This document shows, in pieces, positions 1 to 7,627 of a stretch of 64,000 nt of DNA. The stretch is taken from contig NZ_CP034086.1 of NCBI RefSeq assembly GCF_003855495.1, positions 1,649,501-1,713,500 of the forward strand, written 5' to 3'. Below the pieces are notes generated by a model, which was given only the letters and a program-made list of their open reading frames with translations, had not been told where the DNA came from and did not search any database. The DNA comes from Methylocystis rosea. GTDB lineage: Bacteria; Pseudomonadota; Alphaproteobacteria; Rhizobiales; Beijerinckiaceae. Position numbers and translations under genes: made by a program. Numbering within the stretch: the stretch's first letter is position 1; every line of letters starts with the position of its first letter.

Positions 1-2
1 CG

Positions 3-905
3 GAGGCGTTTGCGCGCCGAACCGACGCGCTGCGCCCCCTGCTGGAGACGCTCGACGCCGATATATTGTGCCTGCAGGAAATTCATGCGCAGAGGCGTCA
101 CAAGCATGACGCGCGGCAATATATCGCGCTCGACCGGTTGCTTGCGACGACCAGATACGCGAATTTTCATCGGGCGACGACCGTTAGGCCCGGCGGCGAC
201 GCGCCCGCCGACGTGCATAATCTGGCGATCCTTTCACGATGGCCGATGCGCGCGCAGCGGCAGATCCACCACGACATTGTGGCGCGATGGGTCTGGCCCC
301 CGCCGCGGGACGCCGACGGCTCCCAGCCGGAGCCGGTGGAGATCGCTTGGGACAGGCCCCTGCTCTACGCTGCTGTCGAGCTTCCCAACGGATGCGCGCT
401 CCACGTCGTCAATCTGCATCTCCGCGCGCCGCGCGCCATTCCTATCGCGACGGCGCGCGGTTTCGGGTCGAGCCGCGCACAGATCGAGGGCCAATTCGTG
501 GCGGCGCTCAAGCGCGAAGGCCAAGCGCTGGAGGCCCGGCTGTTCGCCGAAACGCTCTTTGACGCGGAGCCGCAGGCGCAGATCGCAATCGCCGGCGACT
601 TCAACGCCGACGAGCATGACGCGCCGACCAGACTCTTGCGCGGCGGCGGAGACGAAGCGGCGGAAGGCGACCGGGCCCTCGTCGCCTTGGAAGAGCGCGT
701 CGCGCCGTCGCGGCGCTTCACCGTGAGACATGCGGGACGCCAAACGCTGATCGACCATCTCCTCGCCTCACGGACATTAGCCGCCAATTGGCGCGAGACC
801 ACCATCCTGAACGACGGGCTGCAGGACGAAGTCTACGCGCAAGAGCCTGTCGAGGGATCGCTTCACGCGCCCGTGTGCGCGCGGTTTGATCTGGTCGAAA
901 AATGA
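3..905 (+). CDS. Endonuclease/exonuclease/phosphatase family protein (5' end outside window)
   Basis: This is a metal-dependent phosphoesterase of the DNase I-like (EEP) superfamily, whose members cleave nucleic acid, phospholipid or phosphoprotein phosphodiesters. The reading frame is already open at the first bases, so the true start lies upstream. Family landmarks are visible: a CLQE strand with the metal-binding Glu at about residue 26 of the visible part, GDFN at 198-201, and IDH at 250-252 near the end. The order and spacing fit a nearly complete catalytic domain. The substrate cannot be told from sequence. A second member of the superfamily is at 31245-32357. Confidence 0.85.
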   Translation, partial: EAFARRTDALRPLLETLDADILCLQEIHAQRRHKHDARQYIALDRLLATTRYANFHRATTVRPGGDAPADVHNLAILSRWPMRAQRQIHHDIVARWVWPPPRDADGSQPEPVEIAWDRPLLYAAVELPNGCALHVVNLHLRAPRAIPIATARGFGSSRAQIEGQFVAALKREGQALEARLFAETLFDAEPQAQIAIAGDFNADEHDAPTRLLRGGGDEAAEGDRALVALEERVAPSRRFTVRHAGRQTLIDHLLASRTLAANWRETTILNDGLQDEVYAQEPVEGSLHAPVCARFDLVEK

Positions 906-957
906 CCGCGGCGCCGCTTGTGAACCCGAGCGCGCCGCTCGAGCGTAAGGCCGCGCG

Positions 958-1281
958 TCACACGGAGGCGAACGATCTTAACTGTTCGGCCATGGCGCGC
1001 GTTTCGCTCCAGTCCAGTTCAACGTCCGCTTGACCTTCGGAGGAGACGATGATGCCGCTCTGCTCGACCCTCGCATCGAAGTCATGATCGCTGGCGATGG
1101 GGCTCATATAGATTTGCTGTTGTTCGCCGCGGTCGCCCTTCGCCACGGAGTCGAGGGCGCGCGAAAGGATCGCCGCCTCTTCTTTGGTAAAGCGCCGCAG
1201 GGGGTGGCCGGGAAGGCGGAGCGTCGCCAATACGACAAATGATCGATGCTTTGAGGCGACAAGCTCGAAGAGCTGAGACAT
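958..1281 (-). CDS. Hypothetical protein, 107 aa
   Basis: I do not recognise this protein. It reads as a compact soluble domain, starting MSQLFELVASK and ending in a helix around a DWSETRAMAEQLR stretch. The frame stays open upstream of the chosen ATG, but that extension is Arg-rich, unlike protein, and runs into the methyltransferase gene on the other strand. I therefore take the internal ATG at 1281. No strong ribosome-binding site precedes it. It is convergent with the partial nuclease to its left and divergent from the DUF938 gene to its right. Confidence 0.5.
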   Translation of the reverse strand: MSQLFELVASKHRSFVVLATLRLPGHPLRRFTKEEAAILSRALDSVAKGDRGEQQQIYMSPIASDHDFDARVEQSGIIVSSEGQADVELDWSETRAMAEQLRSFASV

Positions 1282-1444
1282 TTTTGAGACCCCATCGGCG
1301 GTTCGCGACAGCAAGAGACGAGTTTTTGCACGCCGTCGCGCAGGCGCCCTTCTTGAAGGACGGTCAGGAGCCCGCCTTTCGTAGCTGAGCGCATCAAATT
1401 TCATGCCTACGATCCATCCAAGGGTCTCGCCGTGAGAGAAACAG

Positions 1445-2044
1445 ATGAATGACAAGCGCCTCTTCGCGCCATCGACCGCGCGCAATCGCGGCCCGATCCT
1501 CGACGTCCTGCGCAACGTCTTGCCGGCAAAAGGGGTGGCGCTCGAGATTGCGAGCGGCGCGGGAGAACATGTCACATTTTTCGCGCAGCATCTGCCCGGA
1601 CTGACATTCTGTCCGTCGGACCCGAACGCTGAAGCGCGAGAGAGCATTTCGGCCTGGATCGCCTCCACGCGACTCGCCAATGTGAATGCGCCGCTTGCGT
1701 TGAACGTCGAGGAATTTCCTTGGCCGATCAATGCGGCGGACGCCATCATCTGCATCAACATGACCCACATTTCGCACTGGAGCGCGACCGAGGCGTTGTT
1801 CGAAGGCGGGAGCAGGGCTTTGCGCAAGGGCGCCCCGCTCTATTTATACGGTCCATACAGGCGGGGCGGCGCGCATACTGCGCCAAGCAACGCTGAGTTC
1901 GACGGGAGCCTTCGCGCGCGCAACGCCGCGTGGGGCATCCGCGATCTCGAAGATGTCGCGGCCTGCGCGCGCGCGAAAGGATTTGGAGAGCCTCAAATCG
2001 TGGACATGCCCGCCCATAATCTCAGCGTCATCTTTCGCCGGTAA
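1445..2044 (+). CDS. DUF938 family class I SAM-dependent methyltransferase
   Basis: This is a 199-residue Rossmann-fold methyltransferase-like protein of the DUF938 family. The N-terminal KRLFAPSTARNRGPIL segment is characteristic. The SAM-binding motif I appears as EIASGAGEH at about residues 37-45, followed by an acidic PSDPN turn after the second strand and a later NMTHIS segment. The length matches the family. A GAGAG-like ribosome-binding site precedes the ATG. The substrate is not established for the family. It lies upstream of the copper-storage gene on the same strand, but 137 bases separate them, so co-transcription is uncertain. Confidence 0.85.
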   Translation: MNDKRLFAPSTARNRGPILDVLRNVLPAKGVALEIASGAGEHVTFFAQHLPGLTFCPSDPNAEARESISAWIASTRLANVNAPLALNVEEFPWPINAADAIICINMTHISHWSATEALFEGGSRALRKGAPLYLYGPYRRGGAHTAPSNAEFDGSLRARNAAWGIRDLEDVAACARAKGFGEPQIVDMPAHNLSVIFRR

Positions 2045-2181
2045 CGAAAACGTTGACGCGCACTAGCCTGGAGCCAGCGTTGCCGCGTGTCTCGAAATGA
2101 TGACACGAGCGCAGCCATGCCGATGGAACCCGCGAACGGGTCCTCTCGGCGCGTGTAGTGAAGCCCACCTGGAGAAACATC

Positions 2182-2625
2182 ATGGAACGTCGCGAATTCA
2201 TCGCAGTCGGAACCGCCGCCGCCGTCGCATCCGCCACCCAAGCGTTTGCTCAGGCGACCGGTCAACAGGATAGCGCGGCCAAAATGGAGGATATGCATCC
2301 GCCGCTCTACAAAAACCTGGAAAATGCGAGCATCGAATGCGTCTCCACCGGCAACGACTGCCTCCGCCACTGTTTCGGCATGTTCGCGATGAAAGACACG
2401 AGCATGGCTGAGTGTGCGGACGCCGCTTACCAGCTTGTCGCGGCCTGTAACGCGCTGGCGTCGCTTGCGGCGGTCAACTCCTCGCATGTCGGTCCGCTGG
2501 CGAAAACGGTGGCCATGATTTGCGATGACTGCAAAAAACAATGCGACAAATTTCCGAAGGTCAAGGAATGCGTGGAGTGCGGCAAATCGTGCCAGAAATG
2601 CGCCGACGAATGCCGTAAGGTCTAG
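2182..2625 (+). CDS. csp1: Exported copper-storage protein, Csp1 type
   Basis: The 147-residue protein begins with a Tat-type signal (ERREF followed by an Ala-rich stretch ending near AFAQ). The mature part is helical and contains exactly 13 cysteines, mostly as CxxxC or CxxC pairs facing a helical bundle (for example IECxxxxNDC, RHC, ICDDC, KQC, ECVEC, SCQKC, DEC). Csp1 proteins of methanotrophs are Tat-exported four-helix tetramers that bind many Cu(I) ions through 13 cysteines and store copper for particulate methane monooxygenase. A GGAG ribosome-binding site lies 8 bases before the ATG. The leader holds a small ACCCG-CGAA-CGGGT hairpin (2128-2141). The CusF-like gene follows after 28 bases. 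Confidence 0.93.
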   Translation: MERREFIAVGTAAAVASATQAFAQATGQQDSAAKMEDMHPPLYKNLENASIECVSTGNDCLRHCFGMFAMKDTSMAECADAAYQLVAACNALASLAAVNSSHVGPLAKTVAMICDDCKKQCDKFPKVKECVECGKSCQKCADECRKV

Positions 2626-2653
2626 CCGACGCCAAAAAGGATTGGAGGCTGCG

Positions 2654-3028
2654 GTGAAGGCCATGTGTGTTTTATTTGGTCGCGTCGCAGCCTGCGTCGC
2701 CATCTCTGTCGGGATTGGCGGCGCCTTCGCGAAGACAAATGTCATTTACTCGCGCTTTGTCGTCGCCCAGGCGACGGAAAAGGCGGAAAAGACGACAGGG
2801 CAAGGCGAGGGCGTCGTCAGAGCGGTCGACGCGGACGATCGCAGGCTCATGATCACCCATGGGCCGATCGCCGGACCGCTGGAAATGTCGCCGATGACAA
2901 TGGCTTTTCGCGTGGCGCCAAACGTCGATCTCTCCAGCCTGTCGAAGGGCATGAAGATCAAATTCACGATCAGTCGCGACGCGAAAGGCCTCTATGTGAT
3001 TGAGGACGTACGGCCGGAGAAACCCTAA
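2654..3028 (+). CDS. CusF-like periplasmic copper-binding protein
   Basis: This is a 124-residue secreted protein with one CusF/CopA-type beta-barrel domain (about residues 50-120). CusF binds Cu(I) or Ag(I) in the periplasm through a His, two Met and a Trp that stacks on the metal. Here THGPIAGPLEMSPMTMAF keeps the His and the MTM pair, but the Trp position is occupied by Met. I chose the GTG at 2654, because the GGAGG site at 2644-2648 is correctly spaced for it; an ATG at 2663 is the alternative. The N-terminus is hydrophobic and signal-like. It is 28 bases downstream of csp1, so the two are probably one transcript for exported copper binding. Confidence 0.85.
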   Translation: MKAMCVLFGRVAACVAISVGIGGAFAKTNVIYSRFVVAQATEKAEKTTGQGEGVVRAVDADDRRLMITHGPIAGPLEMSPMTMAFRVAPNVDLSSLSKGMKIKFTISRDAKGLYVIEDVRPEKP

Positions 3029-4089
3029 TGCGCGCTCGCGTCCGTGCGGCTATATCCCAGTCCGTCCATGCCGATGCGGTGCATCAGATAGCATAGACAA
3101 TCCTGCTGCACGGCGCGCGGGTCAACTGTCAGCATGGCCGGAATGGCGGGGCGCGCGAGCCTGATTTGGCCACCCGCGTAATCGAAATAGTTGATCGGCT
3201 GCGTGTCGAATCCCTCGCCGGAGAGGACTTCGAGACGCGCGTCTTCGTGGCCCAACGCGCCGAAAGAGGCGCCAGCGCCCAATTCGCTGAAATTCAGATG
3301 GTCGATATCGGGGCGGAAGACAAAGTCCGCCGGCGTTCCGTCGAAGGAAAAGCTTGCGCCGGCGGGCGGCTTCACGATGGCGCATGTGCGCAGCAACTCG
3401 ATGTCCTGCGGGGCCGGCGCGTGATCGGGAAGCTCTGCGATCGATAGGCAGGCGTCGAGCAATTCGACGACATGCGCCACGCCGGCATCGGCGCCCGACT
3501 TGCCGCATTCGACCGTGATCGCCGGACATAGTTCGGCGAAGGCCGCTGCGCTGGTGCCGCGCGGGCGCTGAAAATGCACAACAATGCGGGAGAAAAGCTG
3601 CGCAAGGGCGACGTATTTTGGCTCAAGCCTGGTGACGCAGCTGTAGTGAGGATTGAAGCCGGTGTTGTTGTGGATGTCGACGGCGGCGAAAGCTCGGCGC
3701 CTTTCGACGTATTCGTAAATCCAGCGCGCCATATGCGCGAGCGAATCATCGGGAAAGGCCGTGCCGGGCCACACCCGGTTAAAGTCGCGCTGGTGCGGCA
3801 GCGTGCGCACATTCGCCGCCGCGGCTTCGACATTGCCGATGAACAGAATGAGCGACCGATTGAGCCCGCGCGCGTGACGACGCAAAATCTCCTGCACGGC
3901 GGCGAGCCCGCTCGTCTCATTTCCGTGCAGCAGCGTAGACACGAACAGCGGTTGCGGGTCGCGGCCCGGGAGGTCGAACAGCGTCGGTCGGGGAAGGATG
4001 TCCTTCAGGCGATTGGCGGGGCAGTCGAGAAATCCGTCAGGCAGCCGGTCGAGCAAGGCGCAAGGCGCGTCGGTCACTGTTCTCCTCAT
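3025..4089 (-). CDS. M14-type succinylglutamate desuccinylase/aspartoacylase family protein
   Basis: This 354-residue zinc hydrolase belongs to the AstE/AspA branch of M14 carboxypeptidases, which remove acyl groups from amino acids. The zinc ligands His and Glu are in LLHGNETSG (about residues 53-61), the third ligand His in VDIHNNTG, and the catalytic Glu in ITVECGKSG. The start ATG at 4089 overlaps the stop of the upstream ligase gene as ATGA, which favours translational coupling and fixes the start. It is therefore likely to act on the product, or on a close relative of the product, of that ligase. The actual substrate is unknown. Confidence 0.85.
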   Translation of the reverse strand: MRRTVTDAPCALLDRLPDGFLDCPANRLKDILPRPTLFDLPGRDPQPLFVSTLLHGNETSGLAAVQEILRRHARGLNRSLILFIGNVEAAAANVRTLPHQRDFNRVWPGTAFPDDSLAHMARWIYEYVERRRAFAAVDIHNNTGFNPHYSCVTRLEPKYVALAQLFSRIVVHFQRPRGTSAAAFAELCPAITVECGKSGADAGVAHVVELLDACLSIAELPDHAPAPQDIELLRTCAIVKPPAGASFSFDGTPADFVFRPDIDHLNFSELGAGASFGALGHEDARLEVLSGEGFDTQPINYFDYAGGQIRLARPAIPAMLTVDPRAVQQDCLCYLMHRIGMDGLGYSRTDASAH

Positions 4090-5486
4090 GTTTCCCACTG
4101 ATGGACGGGCGCGCCGCTGCGCTGGCGCTCGCAATAGGCCGCCATCAGGGCATAAAGGTCCCCGCCGCGCGCCTCAAGGGCTTTTCGCTGCCAAGCCGCG
4201 CCGGTCTGCCGCGTCTGCACCCGAGCTTCGATAATATCGAGGAAATCGGCTTCGGCGACGCCCAGGTCGCGAAGCCCCGCCCGGGCGTCGGGAATGAGCC
4301 GGTCGAGCAGTAGCCGATCGGCGGCGATCTCGCCTTCGCCCGGCCATTCGAGCTTGGCGTCGAGGCCAAAACGCGCGGCGGCATAGAAATTTCGCTTGGC
4401 GTCAGCGAAGGCGAGGCCGCCGGCGCCGCCGTCCCCGCTCACGGCGATGGCTCGCGCGAGGCCCAGGTAAAGCGCGGCGTTCGCCATCATATCGATGAAG
4501 GTCGGTCCGGCGGGCAGAATGCGGTGTTCGACCCGCAGATGCGGCGCCCCGCTTTCGTCGAAGCCGATCAGCGGACGATTCCACCGCCAGATGACGCCAT
4601 TATGCAACCGCAGGTGGCGCATCGCCTCGGGCGGGTCGTCATAGGCCACGGGAAGCAGCGCCTCATAGTCGCGTAAATTTTCCTCGAAGATCTCGATGAG
4701 AGACCGCTCGGCGTAGCCGGAGCCCATGCAGACCCTGGCCGGGCCCGGCATCTTCACCGCTTGTTCGAACAGCGGAATGCGCGTTTCCTCCCACAACGCC
4801 TTGCCGAAGAGGAACGGCGCGTTGCCGCAGGCGGCGAGGATCGGCCCCGACGCCGCCACCGAGGCGTTGTAATAGAGATGCGCCAGATCGGCCGGGGCCT
4901 TGAGATGGATTTGAAACGAGGTCGTCGCAGCCTCGAGCATCACATCTTTGTGCTCGGACGCAAGGCGGTCGCGGCCCGCGATATTGACGTGCAGCGGCTG
5001 CCCGCCGCGCAGACGAAGCACTTCCTGGTTGAGCGCATAGTAGCGGTTGAGCGGCGACATATTGGCAATCGTCAGATCGCTGTCGCGGATCGTGGGCAGC
5101 GTGCCGATCATCACCAGATTGGCGTCGAGCTGGTGAGCCACGTCGTTGCATTTCGTCCAGAGATCCGTCAGCGAATTGTGCGCCTTCGTCAGCGCATCGC
5201 CTTTGAGGTGGAACGGCGCGCAATTCAACTCGACGTTAAAGCGCGACAGTTCCGGCACGACGAGCGGATCATTGAGGGTTTCGAGGACATCCTGGTTGAT
5301 CGAGGACGGCGCATAATTGTGATCCACGATCCAGGTTTCGACTTCGAAGCCGACCATGTGGCCGTCGCGCGAAAATTTGTCCTGTTCAAACAGGACCCGT
5401 GCGAGATCCGTTTCCTGCGCGAGCCGGCCGGCGAAACGCGCCTTGTCGGCGGGCGTGAAGCCCGTGGTTTTGATGTCCTCGCCCAA
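4086..5486 (-). CDS. Glutamate-cysteine ligase family (GCS2) protein
   Basis: This 466-residue carboxylate-amine ligase belongs to the GCS2 family, which makes gamma-glutamyl amide bonds using ATP. Visible landmarks include the conserved VGFEVETWI strand (about residues 44-52), the RFNVELNCAP segment, and the RYYALNQE and TTSFQIHLKAPAD blocks. This is the form found in many alphaproteobacteria, longer than the short YbdK type. It may be the cell's glutathione-pathway GshA or a specialised gamma-glutamyl ligase. Its stop overlaps the start of the M14 deacylase gene by four bases. Divergent transcription of the aminotransferase gene starts 214 bases away. Confidence 0.85.
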   Translation of the reverse strand: MGEDIKTTGFTPADKARFAGRLAQETDLARVLFEQDKFSRDGHMVGFEVETWIVDHNYAPSSINQDVLETLNDPLVVPELSRFNVELNCAPFHLKGDALTKAHNSLTDLWTKCNDVAHQLDANLVMIGTLPTIRDSDLTIANMSPLNRYYALNQEVLRLRGGQPLHVNIAGRDRLASEHKDVMLEAATTSFQIHLKAPADLAHLYYNASVAASGPILAACGNAPFLFGKALWEETRIPLFEQAVKMPGPARVCMGSGYAERSLIEIFEENLRDYEALLPVAYDDPPEAMRHLRLHNGVIWRWNRPLIGFDESGAPHLRVEHRILPAGPTFIDMMANAALYLGLARAIAVSGDGGAGGLAFADAKRNFYAAARFGLDAKLEWPGEGEIAADRLLLDRLIPDARAGLRDLGVAEADFLDIIEARVQTRQTGAAWQRKALEARGGDLYALMAAYCERQRSGAPVHQWET

Positions 5487-5700
5487 GGATCCTCCTTCCG
5501 CTCGTAAGCGCAGTTATCCGCCTCTCAAAGCGCACCGGCGCAACGGCGTCCGCGACCGAGGTCGCGAAGAGCCCTCATGGGCGATCCGCCGCAGATCATC
5601 TATCTAGTCCTTCCCGACCGTATCGATAGAGTCCGAAGCGTCGGCAGGACAAGCCGCGAGCGCTGCTGTAGATTGCGCTCCCTTCTCCTGGGAGCCTACC

Positions 5701-6567
5701 GTGTCTGATATCGCTTACGTGAACGGCGCTTACATCCCCCTCGACGACGCGCGCGTGTCGATTCTCGACCGCGGCTTCCTGTTCGCCGACGGCGTTTATG
5801 AGGTTGCGGCCGTCATCGGCGGAAGGCTGATCGACAATGACTCGCATCTTTCGCGTCTTGAGCGTTCGCTGCGCGAACTGCGTATCGAAAATCCTGTTCC
5901 AATGGCGGGCATCGCGGAAATCGAGGCCGAACTCATCGCCAAGAATGGCTTGAGCGAGGGCCTCGTCTATCTGCAGATCACCAGAGGCGCCGCCGCCGAA
6001 CGCGAGTTCGGGTTTCCCGCGCAAGCGGCGCCGACGTTCGTCGCCTTCACTCAGAAGAAAAACATCATCGCCTCGCCCGCCGCAGAAACCGGCGTGAAGG
6101 CGCTCACCGTCCCTGATCTGCGATGGGCGCGACGCGACATCAAGAGCACGGCGCTGCTCGCGCAGGTGCTGGCGAAGCAGGCGGCGCTCGAGGGCGGCTG
6201 CCAGGAGGCTTGGATGGTCGATCAGGACGGTTTCGTGACCGAAGGCTCATCCTCGACCGCCTTCATCCTCACCGGCGCGAACGTGCTCGTGACGCGTCTA
6301 AACTCCTCCGCGGTTCTTCCGGGCTGCACACGGAGAGCCGTGCAGGTGATCGCCGAGCGGGAAGGATTGACCGTCGAGGAGCGCAGCTTCTCGGTCGCCG
6401 AGGCCTATGAGGCGAAGGAAGCCTTCCTCACGAGCGCCTCCAATCTCGTCCTGCCGGTTGTCTCGCTTGATGGCCGCCCCATCGGATCCGGCGCGCCGGG
6501 CGATACGAGTCGCCTGCTGCGCCGGCTCTACATCGAATGGGCGACGAACGCGGCCATCGCTCGCTAG
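5701..6567 (+). CDS. dat: D-amino-acid aminotransferase (class IV PLP enzyme)
   Basis: This is a 288-residue fold-type IV PLP enzyme that interconverts D-amino acids and 2-oxo acids; the close relatives are branched-chain aminotransferase and aminodeoxychorismate lyase. The N-terminal LDRGFLFADGVYE and the RRDIKS segment with the PLP lysine (about residue 146) are typical of D-alanine aminotransferase. The VTEGSSS and SSAVLPGCTR blocks bind the cofactor phosphate. The start is GTG, with a GGGAG ribosome-binding site about 8 bases upstream. The likely role is D-Glu or D-Ala supply for peptidoglycan. The 3' end overlaps that of the convergent membrane protein gene by 4 bases. Confidence 0.88.
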   Translation: MSDIAYVNGAYIPLDDARVSILDRGFLFADGVYEVAAVIGGRLIDNDSHLSRLERSLRELRIENPVPMAGIAEIEAELIAKNGLSEGLVYLQITRGAAAEREFGFPAQAAPTFVAFTQKKNIIASPAAETGVKALTVPDLRWARRDIKSTALLAQVLAKQAALEGGCQEAWMVDQDGFVTEGSSSTAFILTGANVLVTRLNSSAVLPGCTRRAVQVIAEREGLTVEERSFSVAEAYEAKEAFLTSASNLVLPVVSLDGRPIGSGAPGDTSRLLRRLYIEWATNAAIAR

Positions 6568-7229
6568 CGCTGCATTTCCAGTCCGTCGAAGTCGGAGCTG
6601 CGCTCTTCTTCAATCGCGAGCGCGATGATCAGGCTGAACAGCGCAGCAGCGAGACACCAAACCGAATACCAAGCCGGCCGGTTAGCGGCGAGCGCCAAGA
6701 AAAACGTAGCCAACACCGCGACGCCGAAAACATTGATCGCCTTTCGCTGGCTGAAAATGAGCGGCGACACCGTAAGTACGAGATAGAGAAAATCCGTCAC
6801 GAGCGGCGGACGCTCGAACAGCGGATCGTAAGCGAGCGAATGCCGATACACCGACAGGTCGATGCCATCGGCGCCCACGAGTTTGGCGATAAGATAGGCG
6901 GCCAGGACAATGCCTACGCCGCCCATGGTCCACCAAAGACGATTTCGCTCCGGATCCGATTCCGCATAGGCGGCGGCCGCTGGCGTCAGCACAGGCCACA
7001 TCGTAAAAGCGATTAAGGTGTAGAGATAACGATAAGGCTGCCCGGCGACGGGATCGTTCCGCGTGAGCCATACCGCAGCTTCGACGAACTGGTGCGCCGA
7101 GAACACCAGCGGAAACGCGGCGAAAAGCACCATGCGCCGGTCGTGGCGCAGCGCTTTTGCAACCATGCCGCAGCCCGCCAATCCCAGGCCGAGCCCGGCC
7201 GCAATGCTTGCCTCAAGCGAGTAGCACAT
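6564..7229 (-). CDS. DUF6629-like multi-pass membrane protein
   Basis: This 221-residue membrane protein has about six or seven hydrophobic segments. The N-terminus MCYSLEASI, the early AAFPLVFSAHQFVEAAVW segment and the mid-protein TxMWPVLTPAAAAYAE helix match the DUF6629 family as I recall it. No enzymatic motif is visible and the family has no established function. The conserved MCYS start is preserved. It is convergent with the aminotransferase gene and its promoter side faces the small DUF1328 gene. Confidence 0.7.
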   Translation of the reverse strand: MCYSLEASIAAGLGLGLAGCGMVAKALRHDRRMVLFAAFPLVFSAHQFVEAAVWLTRNDPVAGQPYRYLYTLIAFTMWPVLTPAAAAYAESDPERNRLWWTMGGVGIVLAAYLIAKLVGADGIDLSVYRHSLAYDPLFERPPLVTDFLYLVLTVSPLIFSQRKAINVFGVAVLATFFLALAANRPAWYSVWCLAAALFSLIIALAIEEERSSDFDGLEMQR

Positions 7230-7390
7230 AGATCGGCCACTGTGCAGGTAACGCTTTGACCTATCTTAATGCGGATTTCGCGCGCGTCGAGACCTGAGCA
7301 ATGGCCAGGCGACGGTATCCGCGACTGTGGGCTCGGAACATGTGCGCTGCAGACGCGTTTTAGGACGAGAGTTCACAAGCGGAGGTCAAA

Positions 7391-7564
7391 ATGGGCAACC
7401 TTCTGTATTGGGCCGTGGTGTTCCTGGTCGTCGCTCTCATTGCCGGATTTCTGGGCTTTGGGGGCGTCGCCGGCGTCGCGGTGGACGGCGCGCGGATATT
7501 GTTCTGGCTAGCGTTGGTTCTCCTGATCGTTTCGGTCGTTCTCGGACTCGTCCGGCGCGCCTAA
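7391..7564 (+). CDS. DUF1328 (YtjA-like) small membrane protein, 57 aa
   Basis: This short gene codes for a 57-residue protein with two hydrophobic helices separated by a Gly-rich turn (GFLGFGGVAGVAVDGAR). That is the standard DUF1328 layout, including the LYWAVVFLVVALIAG start and the LVRRA-type end. A strong GGAGG site lies 5 bases before the ATG. The function is unknown; homologues are common, stress-associated inner-membrane proteins in Hyphomicrobiales. It stands alone between two minus-strand genes. Confidence 0.88.
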   Translation: MGNLLYWAVVFLVVALIAGFLGFGGVAGVAVDGARILFWLALVLLIVSVVLGLVRRA

Positions 7565-7627
7565 CCGATCATCGTTCGTCGAAGGTTATGAGCCGACCGC
7601 TTTTCGTGAGCGGCCGGCTTGTCGTCG

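Noticed and set aside
1282..1827. N-terminal extension of the minus-strand 107-residue protein through the DUF938 gene
   Set aside because: The extension is Arg-rich, overlaps a well-supported methyltransferase gene, and lacks any domain pattern.
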